Part shown: positions 1-9,661 of the stretch, piece after piece | Position numbering within the stretch: the first letter of the stretch is position 1 | Layout of the letters: each line of letters starts with the position of its first letter | Source: Candidatus Dojkabacteria bacterium | GTDB taxonomy: Bacteria > Patescibacteriota > Dojkabacteria > SC72 | Length of the DNA stretch: 33,829 bases | Assembly: GCA_012513575.1 (NCBI GenBank) | Contig: JAAZBX010000002.1 | Coordinates: 1-33,829 of the forward strand | Reading direction: 5' to 3' | The notes under the pieces: model-generated | What the model was told of the DNA's origin: nothing | Seen by the model: the letters and a program-made list of their open reading frames with translations, nothing else | Database searches by the model: none | Translations under genes and position numbers: made by a program

Positions 1-99
1 CGATCCAGCCCCTGCAAAAACCAAGAGAGGACCCTCTGTACACATTACAGCCTTTTTTTGTTCAGGGTTTAATCCCTCTAGAATTCTATCTGGATTCAT
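1..99 (-). CDS. UvrD/PcrA-type superfamily 1 DNA helicase, N-terminal fragment (runs off left edge)
   Basis: Reverse-strand translation from ATG at 99: MNPDRILEGLNPEQKKAVMCTEGPLLVFAGAGS, matching the UvrD/PcrA N-terminus (LNxxQ..AV...GPLLVxAGAGS[GKT]). Not in the supplied ORF list because it is truncated. Confidence 0.85.
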   Translation of the reverse strand, partial: MNPDRILEGLNPEQKKAVMCTEGPLLVFAGAGS

Positions 100-108
100 A
101 TTTATCGA

Positions 109-1302
109 TTAAATCTTCTTGAAATATTTTCCCATTGCCCAACCCTCTACACCTGGTGCATACTGAATCTTATACCAACCCTCCTCTTCTGCTAGCAATA
201 TATAGACAGACCCTTCTTTAGGGCTATCAATTATTTCACAGCTTGACCATCTACAAGTCCTAATATTTACAAATCCGTACTGAGGGGAATATACCTGGAC
301 CAAAGTATTACTCCCTTTAATTACATTAAACTTTACCTCAAATTCTGAATCAGTGAAATTCCCGACTCCAATTTTTTGAAGAACAAAAGTTTCACTAATT
401 TCTCCTACCAAAACTTTTGCTTCAACTTCAAATTCCGCTTCTATACTCTCATCAGGTTTTATAATCTTGCCAGTAATCTCTAATGGTTTGCTGAAACTCG
501 ACCAGACCTTGTTAATTGCCAATTTGCTCTCTTCTCCACTCTTTGTTGAAATGTATATCGGTTCGCTCTGAGTAAACCATGGAAAAGTATTTTTATTAGT
601 AAATTTTACTTTAATTTTAATCCTGCTTCCAATTACTGATTCCTTCGGATAGTCAACACTCTCTATTTTTGCAATATAGTTATGGTGTTCGTCCGAACTT
701 AATTTCAAGTTTGAAAGAGTTTTATTTAACGAATTGGAAAATTCTGAAGAGGAATCCACTATTTCGATTGAAGAAAGCTTGTTTTCCCCCTGTAAGATGT
801 TTAATTTAACTGGTTTAACTGATTCGACACCCCATTCAGCGGAGAGTGTTTCAATTAAATCCTTAAGGGATGCTTCTGCTCTTGAAGATAGGGAGCTTGA
901 ATTAGAAAGATATCCAATTAAGATAACGCTATCCAAAGCTTCAAATTTTAAATTTGCACCGATACCTCCGGTTTTCCCATCGTATATTGCTCCATTTTCA
1001 TCAATTAGATAGTTATATGGGATATCAGGGAGATATAGTCTTGTTATAAAGTAGTAATACAATGTTTTAACCCAAAGAGAAGGATCTCTCGAGATGCTAT
1101 TTGATTGGGTTGTAATTTGAGTGATGTAAATTCTCTCGGGAGGGGTATATACCGTTGTACTTTGATCTGATAGGGACAGATCAAATTTTTGTGTTTTAGT
1201 GGAATATGAGGAAAAAGCAAAAAGAGGGGATGTGAGAAACATCGAAAGGAGGATTGTAGAAATAAGGGTTTTTGCGATTTTCATAATTAATTCTATCATC
1301 AA
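109..1302 (-). CDS. Secreted PGRP/N-acetylmuramoyl-L-alanine amidase-like protein (probably catalytically degenerate) with C-terminal SH3-like domain
   Basis: N-terminal signal peptide; 'PDIPYNYLIDENGAIYDGKTGGIGANL' resembles the amidase_2/PGRP core; C-terminal 'VNIRTCRWSSCEIIDSPKEGSVYILLAEEEGWYKIQYAPGVEGWAMGKYFKKI' is bacterial SH3-like. Confidence 0.65.
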   Translation of the reverse strand: MMIELIMKIAKTLISTILLSMFLTSPLFAFSSYSTKTQKFDLSLSDQSTTVYTPPERIYITQITTQSNSISRDPSLWVKTLYYYFITRLYLPDIPYNYLIDENGAIYDGKTGGIGANLKFEALDSVILIGYLSNSSSLSSRAEASLKDLIETLSAEWGVESVKPVKLNILQGENKLSSIEIVDSSSEFSNSLNKTLSNLKLSSDEHHNYIAKIESVDYPKESVIGSRIKIKVKFTNKNTFPWFTQSEPIYISTKSGEESKLAINKVWSSFSKPLEITGKIIKPDESIEAEFEVEAKVLVGEISETFVLQKIGVGNFTDSEFEVKFNVIKGSNTLVQVYSPQYGFVNIRTCRWSSCEIIDSPKEGSVYILLAEEEGWYKIQYAPGVEGWAMGKYFKKI

Positions 1303-1346
1303 TTAGCAAAGATTATCTATATTAGTAAATTGAGAATAAAAAATCA

Positions 1347-2330
1347 TTAATTCTCAGTTGAAACAAATTTTGGTTGTATAGCGTTAACATACATTATGCC
1401 AGGTATTGCGAAAACTTCCCCCTCATAGTTTAACTCACACTGTACTTCCAACTTATACACAGGAGTAAGATATTTTTGTGACATTTTTTTGTAGATATAT
1501 ACGATACTTATGTTGTCAGCTTTACAATTATTAATATTATTAAGTACTTTTTTGTACTCCGATTCAACATATTCTATTTCCTCAAAAATCGGATTATTGT
1601 TAAGAATAGACATTTGTGGATAGAAATCCTTTGGATAATCAACTTGATTAATATATCTTTCTAGCTCATCTCGAGCTATTAGTGGAAGAATTTTCTTTGT
1701 ATTTTGATACTGCGCCAGTAGCAAACTTGCATATACTATTTTCCCATCCTTAACTGCAATATAATCAGTTTGAAAATTATTAGATCCTATTTCAATTAAA
1801 TTAGTTTGGTCAAGATATCTCTTTGCATAAAATACGGTTTCTCCCGTTTCTTTTTTCTCTGTCATAAATAATTCAAAGAGATAATCTAAATCAAAATATT
1901 TCTTAAACAATTCTGTAAAAGATGCTGAGGTGACATTGGATAAACCCTCTATTTTAATCAGATCCTTTCCCAAAACAGTAAGAGTATTTGCAGAGAGATT
2001 GTATATTAATTGAGAAGAATCTTTTGTCCAATGGGAGATTACACCTTCTTCGCTCCTGATTAATTTTAGGTTATTGTCATAAGCTATTTGCTCAACATTT
2101 TGTAATTTAATATCATTGTTCACTTCCCAAAGATAAAAATCTTCTTTTTCTACCCATTTCGCTAAATCCTTGATTGAAACTTTTTTATTGGAGAAAGAAA
2201 CTGCAGTTTGGGGAATTGATTCGCTTAAGTACTCTTTTTTATTACTCCTTGTTAACAACAGGATTACTGCAAGAGTAATAATTACTAAAAAAATGGCAAT
2301 TATAATTATTTTGTTTGTTTTTATTTTCAT
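1347..2330 (-). CDS. Hypothetical membrane-anchored protein (single N-terminal TM)
   Basis: ORF given as 1347..2372; the internal Met (MKIKTNKIIIIAIFLVIITLAVILLL) at 2330 is preferred because it avoids overlap with the upstream gene and starts directly at a TM helix. Confidence 0.65.
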   Translation of the reverse strand: MKIKTNKIIIIAIFLVIITLAVILLLTRSNKKEYLSESIPQTAVSFSNKKVSIKDLAKWVEKEDFYLWEVNNDIKLQNVEQIAYDNNLKLIRSEEGVISHWTKDSSQLIYNLSANTLTVLGKDLIKIEGLSNVTSASFTELFKKYFDLDYLFELFMTEKKETGETVFYAKRYLDQTNLIEIGSNNFQTDYIAVKDGKIVYASLLLAQYQNTKKILPLIARDELERYINQVDYPKDFYPQMSILNNNPIFEEIEYVESEYKKVLNNINNCKADNISIVYIYKKMSQKYLTPVYKLEVQCELNYEGEVFAIPGIMYVNAIQPKFVSTEN

Positions 2331-2331
2331 A

Positions 2332-4905
2332 CTAGTTTCCACAAGAATCAAAACTACACCCAAATCCTCCACCTCCAGAATCCTCTGACATTATTGAGAG
2401 GGGATCAACAGCTGCTCCATCGTACCACATTTCCAAGTGGAGGTGAGTACCCGTTGAGCAGGCAGAGCCGGTCTCTGAATGATCCATTATTCTAGCAACT
2501 ATTTGCCCTGCCCCCAATTCGTCTCCTACAGATAGTCCTGGATCCATTTGAACATGAACAAGTTTGAATCTGTAAGTGTGACCACCATATTCAGCATCAA
2601 AGACGACCTGACCTCCAGCATATCCATTACAGTAAGGATAGTCTCCATTCTCAATAATTTCACAATTCCCATCTCCGCAGAAAGATGGTGCATAGAAGTA
2701 ACCCACATACCCTATATCGATAGCATTCGGTAAAGCCCCATGACTAAATGAAGCACCAGCACCTTGGGTACAATCATACTGTTGAGAGGAACCCATCAAG
2801 CATGAAACTCCATCTGGCAAAGGTTCTCCATTAAATGGAGTACCACCTCCTCCATCACCTCCGTCTTTGGGAACTTTATAGTCTGTCTGTCCCAGAACAA
2901 CCTCATTGGGTGCTACGTGTCGGTACTGACTACTTGCAAAAGTTGCAATTAATGATGGCCCTAAAACCAACAACCCTATAATTGTTAATACGCTTATAAT
3001 TATCAATGAGAAATATAATTTTACAATCGGCTTTGCAATTTTAGTCCCAATCTTTATTGCAAAATCTATTACAACATCAACTAAAAAATCAAGAAGCTTA
3101 CTTGTCCCACCTGTCAAAGCTGCTAGATAGGCCTTAACAGATGTCTTTATCCCCATAATCAATACCTTAAATGCACCATTAGCCATCCAATCCTTAATCA
3201 ATTTTGCTCCTGGGCCATCTTTCATCTTCTTTAGCAGCCATCCACCAACTTTATTTCGAAGTCCCTTTACCTGTTCTGCAATTCTGGTTGGAATCTTCCC
3301 CTTGAGCCATTTTTGTGAGAATTCATCCCTTTTTCTTGACAAAAAACTAAATCTTTTTGCCAAATTCTCCAACCTCTTATTATTCTTTACAAATTTTGAA
3401 ATTGCATTAAAATCCTTCTGATCTAAAATCTGAGTCAAATAATCAATATATTCTTGTCCATCGGCCCCAAGCAAATCCTCTATTTTAACTGCTTCTTTTA
3501 AACCCTTTTTATCTAATAACTTCGATAACTTTTGTTTAGACTTAAAAGCACCGTATGCGAATCCTTCTCCCGTGTAAAGAGTTTTGACCCATGCGGCAGG
3601 AGTTAAATAGTACATGTCTGTCATCATTTGATAATAGTTATCCTCCAAGACGGAATTCCCCTTCTTAGGTGCTTTAAACTCTACACCAGAAAGTCCCTTT
3701 GCTTTCTCCGTCGGCTGCAAACGATTATGAAAGGCTGAGTTTTTTCGATCATCAAAGAAATCTCCAGTTAGTATTGCCGGAACAAGTTGCCCACCTGCAG
3801 TGTACTCCCAAACCCCCTTAACAGACGAAATCATACCATCAATTTTCCCAAGCTTATTGGCTCTTTCTTGTAGCTTAAAAAGACCTAACTCCTTGTTTAA
3901 ATCCTTAATTTTTGTTCTAACAAATTTAATATCCTGATCCCTAGTGGGAGAATTCGATTTAAGCAAAGCTTTTAATTGCTCGCTGTATGTATCAAGTTCA
4001 TCTTTCTTTTTTAAAATATATTTATCTCGCAGGGTCTTTTGAGCAAATAAGTCTACTCCAATTTGTGCACTTTTATATTTATTAGCTAATTCTTCCTTTC
4101 CTTCTGCTCTTGCTTTGGCTTCTTTCATTGCCATGTTATGGCTTTCAAATACAGGATAAAGAGTCTGATAGTTTTTCTTCCCAAGATCGCTAATACTTTT
4201 GGAGATATCTTCGGCACTTGCTCTATCTCTTACCTTCTCGTCATACAACTTGAAAGCTTTTTGTAATTCCGAATATACCTGTCCTCCTTTTTCATCTCCA
4301 AATGATCGTTTAAATACACTCTCGGGGATATTACGATAATCTCCGAACTCACCTTTGACTACTTTCTCAAGATAATAGGCATTTGTTGCCTGTGCGGGGA
4401 GCTTTTTCTCCTTCTCTGCCTGTCTTTTATCTAGTAGAACATCTTGAGAACCCATGTTAAAAAGTGCATTCTGAGTTTCGAAATCTAATCCATATTTTTT
4501 TGCCCATGTCATTGCCACAATCCCAGATAGTTGCTCTCCTGCCCATGCCAATTTTCCCAATTTTCGATCCGTTTCTAATCTCGTAAACGCCTTATCAACA
4601 AAACCCATGTCGTTTTCAAGTACACTTTTCACATTTAGAAGAGAGAATTTTGCCTTTTCTCCAGGGCCTAAATCTACTGTAGCAATCTCTGGATTGACTA
4701 AGTCATTAAAAGCATCAACGGTTGTTTTGTTTACAAACTTTCCAGGGTTCTCCAAAACTGCAGCTATGGCATCAGCATATTCATAGGTGCCATCAACACC
4801 TGTAACCTTTACAGGTTTCTGTTTGTTAATTGGCTTTTTTGATTCGGTAAATATGAAGTCAAATACCGAACTCATAGCATCTTCGTATTGCTTCTTTTTT
4901 GGCAT
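2332..4905 (-). CDS. Membrane protein with long N-terminal helical region, hydrophobic segment(s) and C-terminal M23/LytM-type peptidase domain
   Basis: 857 aa; TM 'LYFSLIIISVLTIIGLLVLGPSLIATF' around residue 640; C-terminal 'HGALPNAIDIGY...LVHVQMDPGLSVGDELGAGQIVARIMDHSETGSACSTGTHLHLEMWYDG' retains the M23 H..D, H and HxH pattern. Confidence 0.75.
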   Translation of the reverse strand: MPKKKQYEDAMSSVFDFIFTESKKPINKQKPVKVTGVDGTYEYADAIAAVLENPGKFVNKTTVDAFNDLVNPEIATVDLGPGEKAKFSLLNVKSVLENDMGFVDKAFTRLETDRKLGKLAWAGEQLSGIVAMTWAKKYGLDFETQNALFNMGSQDVLLDKRQAEKEKKLPAQATNAYYLEKVVKGEFGDYRNIPESVFKRSFGDEKGGQVYSELQKAFKLYDEKVRDRASAEDISKSISDLGKKNYQTLYPVFESHNMAMKEAKARAEGKEELANKYKSAQIGVDLFAQKTLRDKYILKKKDELDTYSEQLKALLKSNSPTRDQDIKFVRTKIKDLNKELGLFKLQERANKLGKIDGMISSVKGVWEYTAGGQLVPAILTGDFFDDRKNSAFHNRLQPTEKAKGLSGVEFKAPKKGNSVLEDNYYQMMTDMYYLTPAAWVKTLYTGEGFAYGAFKSKQKLSKLLDKKGLKEAVKIEDLLGADGQEYIDYLTQILDQKDFNAISKFVKNNKRLENLAKRFSFLSRKRDEFSQKWLKGKIPTRIAEQVKGLRNKVGGWLLKKMKDGPGAKLIKDWMANGAFKVLIMGIKTSVKAYLAALTGGTSKLLDFLVDVVIDFAIKIGTKIAKPIVKLYFSLIIISVLTIIGLLVLGPSLIATFASSQYRHVAPNEVVLGQTDYKVPKDGGDGGGGTPFNGEPLPDGVSCLMGSSQQYDCTQGAGASFSHGALPNAIDIGYVGYFYAPSFCGDGNCEIIENGDYPYCNGYAGGQVVFDAEYGGHTYRFKLVHVQMDPGLSVGDELGAGQIVARIMDHSETGSACSTGTHLHLEMWYDGAAVDPLSIMSEDSGGGGFGCSFDSCGN

Positions 4906-4931
4906 TTGACTTAATTAGTTACAAATAATCA

Positions 4932-6278
4932 CTATTTAAACATTCCTCCTAACAAAGGAACTTTTGACAAAGCACCTTTGATCGCACCTGCAGAGTCTAC
5001 TCCTGATTTAGATGCTGTGGCTGGAATTATTGATTTGACAATCTCCGGTGCTGTGGCAGCAGTAAATATTGCAAGAACTTTCGCAAGACCTAATATCAAT
5101 GTCGGGAGGAAAGTTCCACTTGTCGTGTCAACCCCAACCAAGCTTTCCGGGAATTTCAAAGAAACCCCTGCATTATCTAAAACATATGGGAGATTGACAA
5201 TTGCAAAGGCAACTGGAAAGACCAAAACATTCCTTGCCGCTGATTTAAAAGTATTCGTTAAGGAAGAATCATTTCCTGGCAAAGATCCCATAGCGATTGT
5301 CAAAGGAGCTGTAACGACATTTATTATTAAAGAGAAATATGTTTTAACCAACATAATCCAAAGTTTTATCGCTCCAAAGAGAACAAAACCAGTAGCCAAA
5401 ATATTAAGTACTAAATTAAGAATGGTTTGCCCCAAGTTTTTGAGGATATGCCCTACCCAACCAATTAAATTTAAGTTGCCTTCAGGGAGAAAACCTGCAA
5501 GAGGTTCGATTAAATTCTTTCCCCAAAATCCTCCAAGTAATTGAAAAGGATTATGTACATTTATTGCTAACTCTGAATTATCAGGGTAATAGAGATTAGA
5601 AATTACATTTCTTAGAATTCCTCCGATATCAATGATAATACCTATGATTGCGAAACTAAACGTTACTAGAACGAGTGAAATTACTATCTTGGGAATAGAA
5701 TTTCCTAGTGTAACCATTACCTGCCCTCCAATCTTGTTTCTAAACATTATCATAAAACCAATTACAATCATTATTACAACATAGAAAGCATAAGCAAGAT
5801 TCCTAGTAAATGACCAAAGGTCAACTATTTTTGCCTCTTTTAGGTCGTCGACCCCATTTGCATAAACAGAGTTTGTATCTTTGTATCCAGGAACCCACTC
5901 TTCAGCTAGGTGAGCAACAACATTTACAGTGGGTTGCCTATCAAGCATTGCAACAACCTGTTCTTCTATTACACCTCCAAAACCCTTTCTTGCTTGCTCA
6001 TCCTCGATTTCTTCACAATTCTGAAATAGGCAGGGATATGCACTCTGCAAGATGGCTAAACCATGCCCTGTTAATCCTTTGATTGCTGCCTTTTCTACAT
6101 TTTGAGCTCCTGTAGTATTTTCGTTTAAGGTATCTGAAACCTCTGAGGGTGTTGAATAAAATCCGGCAGGGTCTATTCGGTCTTCATCTGTCATTCCTTC
6201 CTGTGCCAGTACAACTCTAGGGAGAAGTACCGATGAGAATAAGAGGCTTAATAGAATAAACAAACCAAATCTTTTCAT
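4932..6278 (-). CDS. Multi-TM VirB6/TrbL-like protein with signal peptide
   Basis: Signal peptide then several hydrophobic helices (YAFYVVIMIVIGFMIMFRNKIGGQVMVTLGNSIPKIVISLVLVTFSFAIIGIIIDIGGIL...; ILNLVLNILATGFVLFGAIKLWIMLVKTYFSLIINVVTAPLTIAMGSLPG). Topology resembles TrbL/VirB6 family; assigned by pattern, not by search. Confidence 0.5.
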   Translation of the reverse strand: MKRFGLFILLSLLFSSVLLPRVVLAQEGMTDEDRIDPAGFYSTPSEVSDTLNENTTGAQNVEKAAIKGLTGHGLAILQSAYPCLFQNCEEIEDEQARKGFGGVIEEQVVAMLDRQPTVNVVAHLAEEWVPGYKDTNSVYANGVDDLKEAKIVDLWSFTRNLAYAFYVVIMIVIGFMIMFRNKIGGQVMVTLGNSIPKIVISLVLVTFSFAIIGIIIDIGGILRNVISNLYYPDNSELAINVHNPFQLLGGFWGKNLIEPLAGFLPEGNLNLIGWVGHILKNLGQTILNLVLNILATGFVLFGAIKLWIMLVKTYFSLIINVVTAPLTIAMGSLPGNDSSLTNTFKSAARNVLVFPVAFAIVNLPYVLDNAGVSLKFPESLVGVDTTSGTFLPTLILGLAKVLAIFTAATAPEIVKSIIPATASKSGVDSAGAIKGALSKVPLLGGMFK

Positions 6279-6299
6279 TATATTATTTTAATAATTTAA

Positions 6300-7772
6300 C
6301 TAATCTACTCTATAAACTTTTGAAGAAATCTTCATGGACTGACTTACATTTCCCCAATAGTATGTAAAACTCTTCGGGAAATCTTCTTGATTAGGTGCCT
6401 TATCCTTCTCTTGTAGTTTGTAGTTTAAAAGTATAGGGGAAGCATCCCAAAGACACAAGACAGGGACATTTTTCCCATCAATTTGCAAGGCACACTCTGT
6501 TGCAACAAAGAACATAGTTGAAGTTTTTGGACTTCCCGAGACTGTAACACCCTTTGACTCAGAAGGAGCAAGTGTCTCTTTGTATGATTGTGATAAATAT
6601 GCATTTGCGCATAGTTCATCTTCACAAACATCGGGATCCCCGAAAATCGGTGTCATTTTAATTCCGAGTGTCTTTGGATCTACACACTCTCCTGATTTCT
6701 GATTTATTGTAATAGGTTTTCCTGTTTTGGGATCTGTTGTCTGAATCTCTTCCCCTATGGTACATTTTTCCCATTGTGACAAACCAAAAGTTTCCATAAA
6801 CCAACCGGCAATAATGGCTGGGACATTTACACAAGTTGTAACCACACCATTCTTTAACTCTTTATAATCTTGACCTTCTACTAAACACTCCTCAGAAGCA
6901 GAATCTGGTTTTTTGTCTCCTCCTGGGGCTTGATCTAACATATAACCACCATATTTCTCATTTGAAGCAATGTAATTTGATTTCCCGACATTGTAGTCAG
7001 AGACAGCCAATTTAGGATCGCAGGGCTTCCCATTTAGTATACAGCCCGGCTCGTGTGGAGCATTCTCAACTTGATATTCGCCCTCTGCCTGCTCTAAATT
7101 CTCAACCTGTCCTGTGTCCATTTTCACTTTCCCCTTAACAACAAATGGCTCTTTTTCTGTACCTGAAATTTCATCATTAAATTGAGTTGCTTCCTGAGGA
7201 GAAAGACTCCTTGATACAATTTCAGGATCTAATTGCTGTCCGTTTGATCGATAATCAGGAGAATCTTTTCTAATCTGCTTGTTACTATCAACGTATGTAT
7301 ACTGCCCAAGCCATAGTGCTAGAGGGAAAGTAACTTTAGTGATTTTAATTTTTGAATTCTTTTTTACCAACACACCCTGCCCACCGGAGCTTGCATTTCC
7401 TTCAGAGAAGTCTATTCCCCCTCCCCCCGAAGTTGAACAAACATATCTCTTGGAAGAAAGAAAGTTTGCTGGATCCAACCCCCTACAACCGAAATCCCTT
7501 ATTCCCTCAACAGATCCTGTAAATTCCTCTGTTACATCAATGGCCTGTGAGCTATCAAGAAGAACATAGTTTATTGAAGAGTCGTTATCAATTATTTCTT
7601 TTATCCCCTCCCCTGTCTTACAAGTTGTACACTCGGCAGGTTTGCTTTCATACAATTTCTGCTTCTTACCTTCCCAATCGATTCCCTCTGTTTTATTAAT
7701 TACAAAGAAAGAAAATACAGCAAGAAGAACAAGCAAGAACATTGGTTTTATATTTGTTTTCCTTCTTTTCAT
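6300..7772 (-). CDS. Hypothetical secreted/membrane-anchored protein, Cys-containing
   Basis: 490 aa; N-terminal TM/signal (KPMFLLVLLAVFSFFVINKTEG); start overlaps the upstream gene's stop by 4 nt (ATGA), indicating translational coupling. Confidence 0.7.
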   Translation of the reverse strand: MKRRKTNIKPMFLLVLLAVFSFFVINKTEGIDWEGKKQKLYESKPAECTTCKTGEGIKEIIDNDSSINYVLLDSSQAIDVTEEFTGSVEGIRDFGCRGLDPANFLSSKRYVCSTSGGGGIDFSEGNASSGGQGVLVKKNSKIKITKVTFPLALWLGQYTYVDSNKQIRKDSPDYRSNGQQLDPEIVSRSLSPQEATQFNDEISGTEKEPFVVKGKVKMDTGQVENLEQAEGEYQVENAPHEPGCILNGKPCDPKLAVSDYNVGKSNYIASNEKYGGYMLDQAPGGDKKPDSASEECLVEGQDYKELKNGVVTTCVNVPAIIAGWFMETFGLSQWEKCTIGEEIQTTDPKTGKPITINQKSGECVDPKTLGIKMTPIFGDPDVCEDELCANAYLSQSYKETLAPSESKGVTVSGSPKTSTMFFVATECALQIDGKNVPVLCLWDASPILLNYKLQEKDKAPNQEDFPKSFTYYWGNVSQSMKISSKVYRVD

Positions 7773-9607
7773 AGGTTATTTGACATTTTATCACCTTTAT
7801 CAACTCTTTTCTTAGAAAATACTGTTATTCCAATACCCGACAGTAAGAGAGACAGGGCTATTAGTATTATACCTAAGAAGCTATCAAATATACCTGTCTG
7901 CGGAGTATTCACATTTGAAGTTTTAATTACTTTTGAGGGATCGTTTGTTAAACCGTAATCAGTTAGTTGAGATACTTTTTGAACTAAAGTATCTTCAGGA
8001 TTTGTTGGTACAATTTCTAGCACAATATCTCTTTGGTCTATGCCTTCTACTTGTTCCTCCTGCTTTTTAGATTCTACAGTTGTATATGGCTCTAAAAGTA
8101 ATGTGTCTCCATCTGTATATTCGAAATATTCATTTGAGTCTGGATATCTCATGTCAGCAATAGACATTGTCCAACTCCCCCCTTCATCTGTTACAGTAGA
8201 TACTTCATATGTCGTACCTAAAGAGCCTGTTTCATCCTCATCAGTAATACTCCCAATTACTACAACCTCTCCACGGCTAGGAGGATTTGAAACTTCTCCA
8301 ACTATTGAAACAGAAGCAGGAGCGTTGTCAACTATGGAGAGTGTTGTCGCGGAATATTTGTTTTCATTATTGTTGTATGTATCCTCACCAGAGACTATTT
8401 CAAAGTAATACTTTGTCTCCTTTTGAAGTCTCTCTAACCTTACGCTATGGACATAGAAGGTGCCTGTCGGTGAGAGCTGATTGTCTCTTTGATCATGGGC
8501 AGTATTTTCCAATTCTGAGGAGGATGTACCATATTTTACATATCCCTTTTCTTTATTTTGGGATATCCAAAGTACAGTAAATCCAGCATCTGTAAGATTC
8601 GTTATCCTCACAGTCGACGGCCCACTGTTTGAAGATGTACGACTACTGATAACTAACTCTTCCCATTTCAATTGTTGTACTATTCTGTACTGCCTATCTC
8701 CAAACTCCTCTTCTTCCTCCGGCTCTTCTGGTATTACTGGTTCTTCCGGTTCCTCTGGTTCTTCCGGTTCCTCTGGTTTTTCCGGTTCCTCTGGTTCTTC
8801 TGGCTCCTCTGGTTCTTCGGATGCTGTATTTAATTTCGCCTCATTCGGAATTTTTCCATATATATCAGTCAACTCAACAAGCTCTATTTTATTTGTTTCC
8901 TTCAATGCGCCACTACTATCAAAGAGACTCGAATACGTACCAGTTAAAATCGCACCATTTCCCTTCCCATCTGTTGCAAGAAGTGTTAATCCTGTTCCAT
9001 CAGATACAGAAACTCTTGATTTGTCACTTACTTTAAGGAGTGCGGAGAGGTCTGTATACCAAGTTTTACTACTTGCCAATGTCGCTGAAACGGGGAATGT
9101 GGAATTATCACTTAGAAGCACATATATTAAAATGTCATCATCTGAAGCGCTTGGAATTTCTCCACTAACTGGATTCACAGAAGGGAGAGTTGCAGAAACA
9201 GAAGGTGTTTTAAATTTTAAATCTTTTCCCTCACTTGAAGTATACTTTTTACTATCTGATTTTATCTTGAAGCTATACTCTGTGTTGGGTTCTAAATCCG
9301 TCATTTCTACATAATGGGTGTTTCTTTTGTCCCTGTCTCTAGCATCTTTTATCTCTGTTTTTTCCTTCCCATTTTCCAAAGGGATTATACTTCCAATTGT
9401 TTTACTGTCTGTTGTCCATGAGACAGTAATCATATTTGTTGTAAGGTTGCTTATGACAACACTTTTAGGATCAATATCAGCCGATGCTTTTGATACTATC
9501 TGTACAACTTGGTAAGCAGCAAAAAGGACAAGTGGGAGACCAAGTATTAGGATTAGTAAAATGATGTTTTGTTTTCTTTTTCTTTGAGGTAGTTGAGCTA
9601 TCTTCAT
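7769..9607 (-). CDS. Surface protein with two FN3-like domains, EEP-rich linker and C-terminal sortase-like sorting signal (TPQTG-TM-KKR)
   Basis: FN3-like segments 'DPKSVVISNLTTNMITVSWTTDS...THYVEMTDLEPNTEYSFKIKS' and 'STVRITNLTDAGFTVLWISQNKEKGYVKYGTSSSEL...TKYYFEIVSG'; linker 'EEPEEPEEPEEPEKPEEPEEPEEPEEP'; tail 'NTPQTGIFDSFLGIILIALSLLLSGIGITVFSKKRVDKG'. Confidence 0.8.
   Translation of the reverse strand: MKIAQLPQRKRKQNIILLILILGLPLVLFAAYQVVQIVSKASADIDPKSVVISNLTTNMITVSWTTDSKTIGSIIPLENGKEKTEIKDARDRDKRNTHYVEMTDLEPNTEYSFKIKSDSKKYTSSEGKDLKFKTPSVSATLPSVNPVSGEIPSASDDDILIYVLLSDNSTFPVSATLASSKTWYTDLSALLKVSDKSRVSVSDGTGLTLLATDGKGNGAILTGTYSSLFDSSGALKETNKIELVELTDIYGKIPNEAKLNTASEEPEEPEEPEEPEKPEEPEEPEEPEEPVIPEEPEEEEEFGDRQYRIVQQLKWEELVISSRTSSNSGPSTVRITNLTDAGFTVLWISQNKEKGYVKYGTSSSELENTAHDQRDNQLSPTGTFYVHSVRLERLQKETKYYFEIVSGEDTYNNNENKYSATTLSIVDNAPASVSIVGEVSNPPSRGEVVVIGSITDEDETGSLGTTYEVSTVTDEGGSWTMSIADMRYPDSNEYFEYTDGDTLLLEPYTTVESKKQEEQVEGIDQRDIVLEIVPTNPEDTLVQKVSQLTDYGLTNDPSKVIKTSNVNTPQTGIFDSFLGIILIALSLLLSGIGITVFSKKRVDKGDKMSNNL
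8721..8820 (-). repeat. In-frame tandem short repeat encoding (EEP)n linker (9/18-nt units)
   Basis: + strand 'ggttcttccggttcctctggttcttccggttcctctggtttttccggttcctctggttcttctggctcctctggttcttc': near-perfect 9-nt units in pairs. Confidence 0.9.
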
Positions 9608-9613
9608 TAAAAA

Positions 9614-9643
9614 TATGATACCGAGAATATTCGATTATTACAA
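9614..9643 (-). promoter_or_regulatory. Candidate sigma70-type promoter for the FN3 gene
   Basis: Minus strand TTGTAA (9643-9638), 17-nt spacer, TATCAT (9620-9615), 7 nt before ATG at 9607. Confidence 0.35.
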
Positions 9644-9661
9644 TACAATTATACTTTAGAA

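Noticed and set aside
4978-5544. 188-aa plus-strand ORF opposite the VirB6/TrbL-like gene, and many similar 60-125 aa antisense ORFs in the ORF track
   Set aside because: They lie wholly opposite well-supported coding regions, have low-complexity or mirror-biased composition and no recognisable domains; treated as spurious.
8721-8820. Possible CRISPR or regulatory repeat array
   Set aside because: Repeats are 9/18 nt, contiguous, in frame and encode an EEP linker; no spacers.
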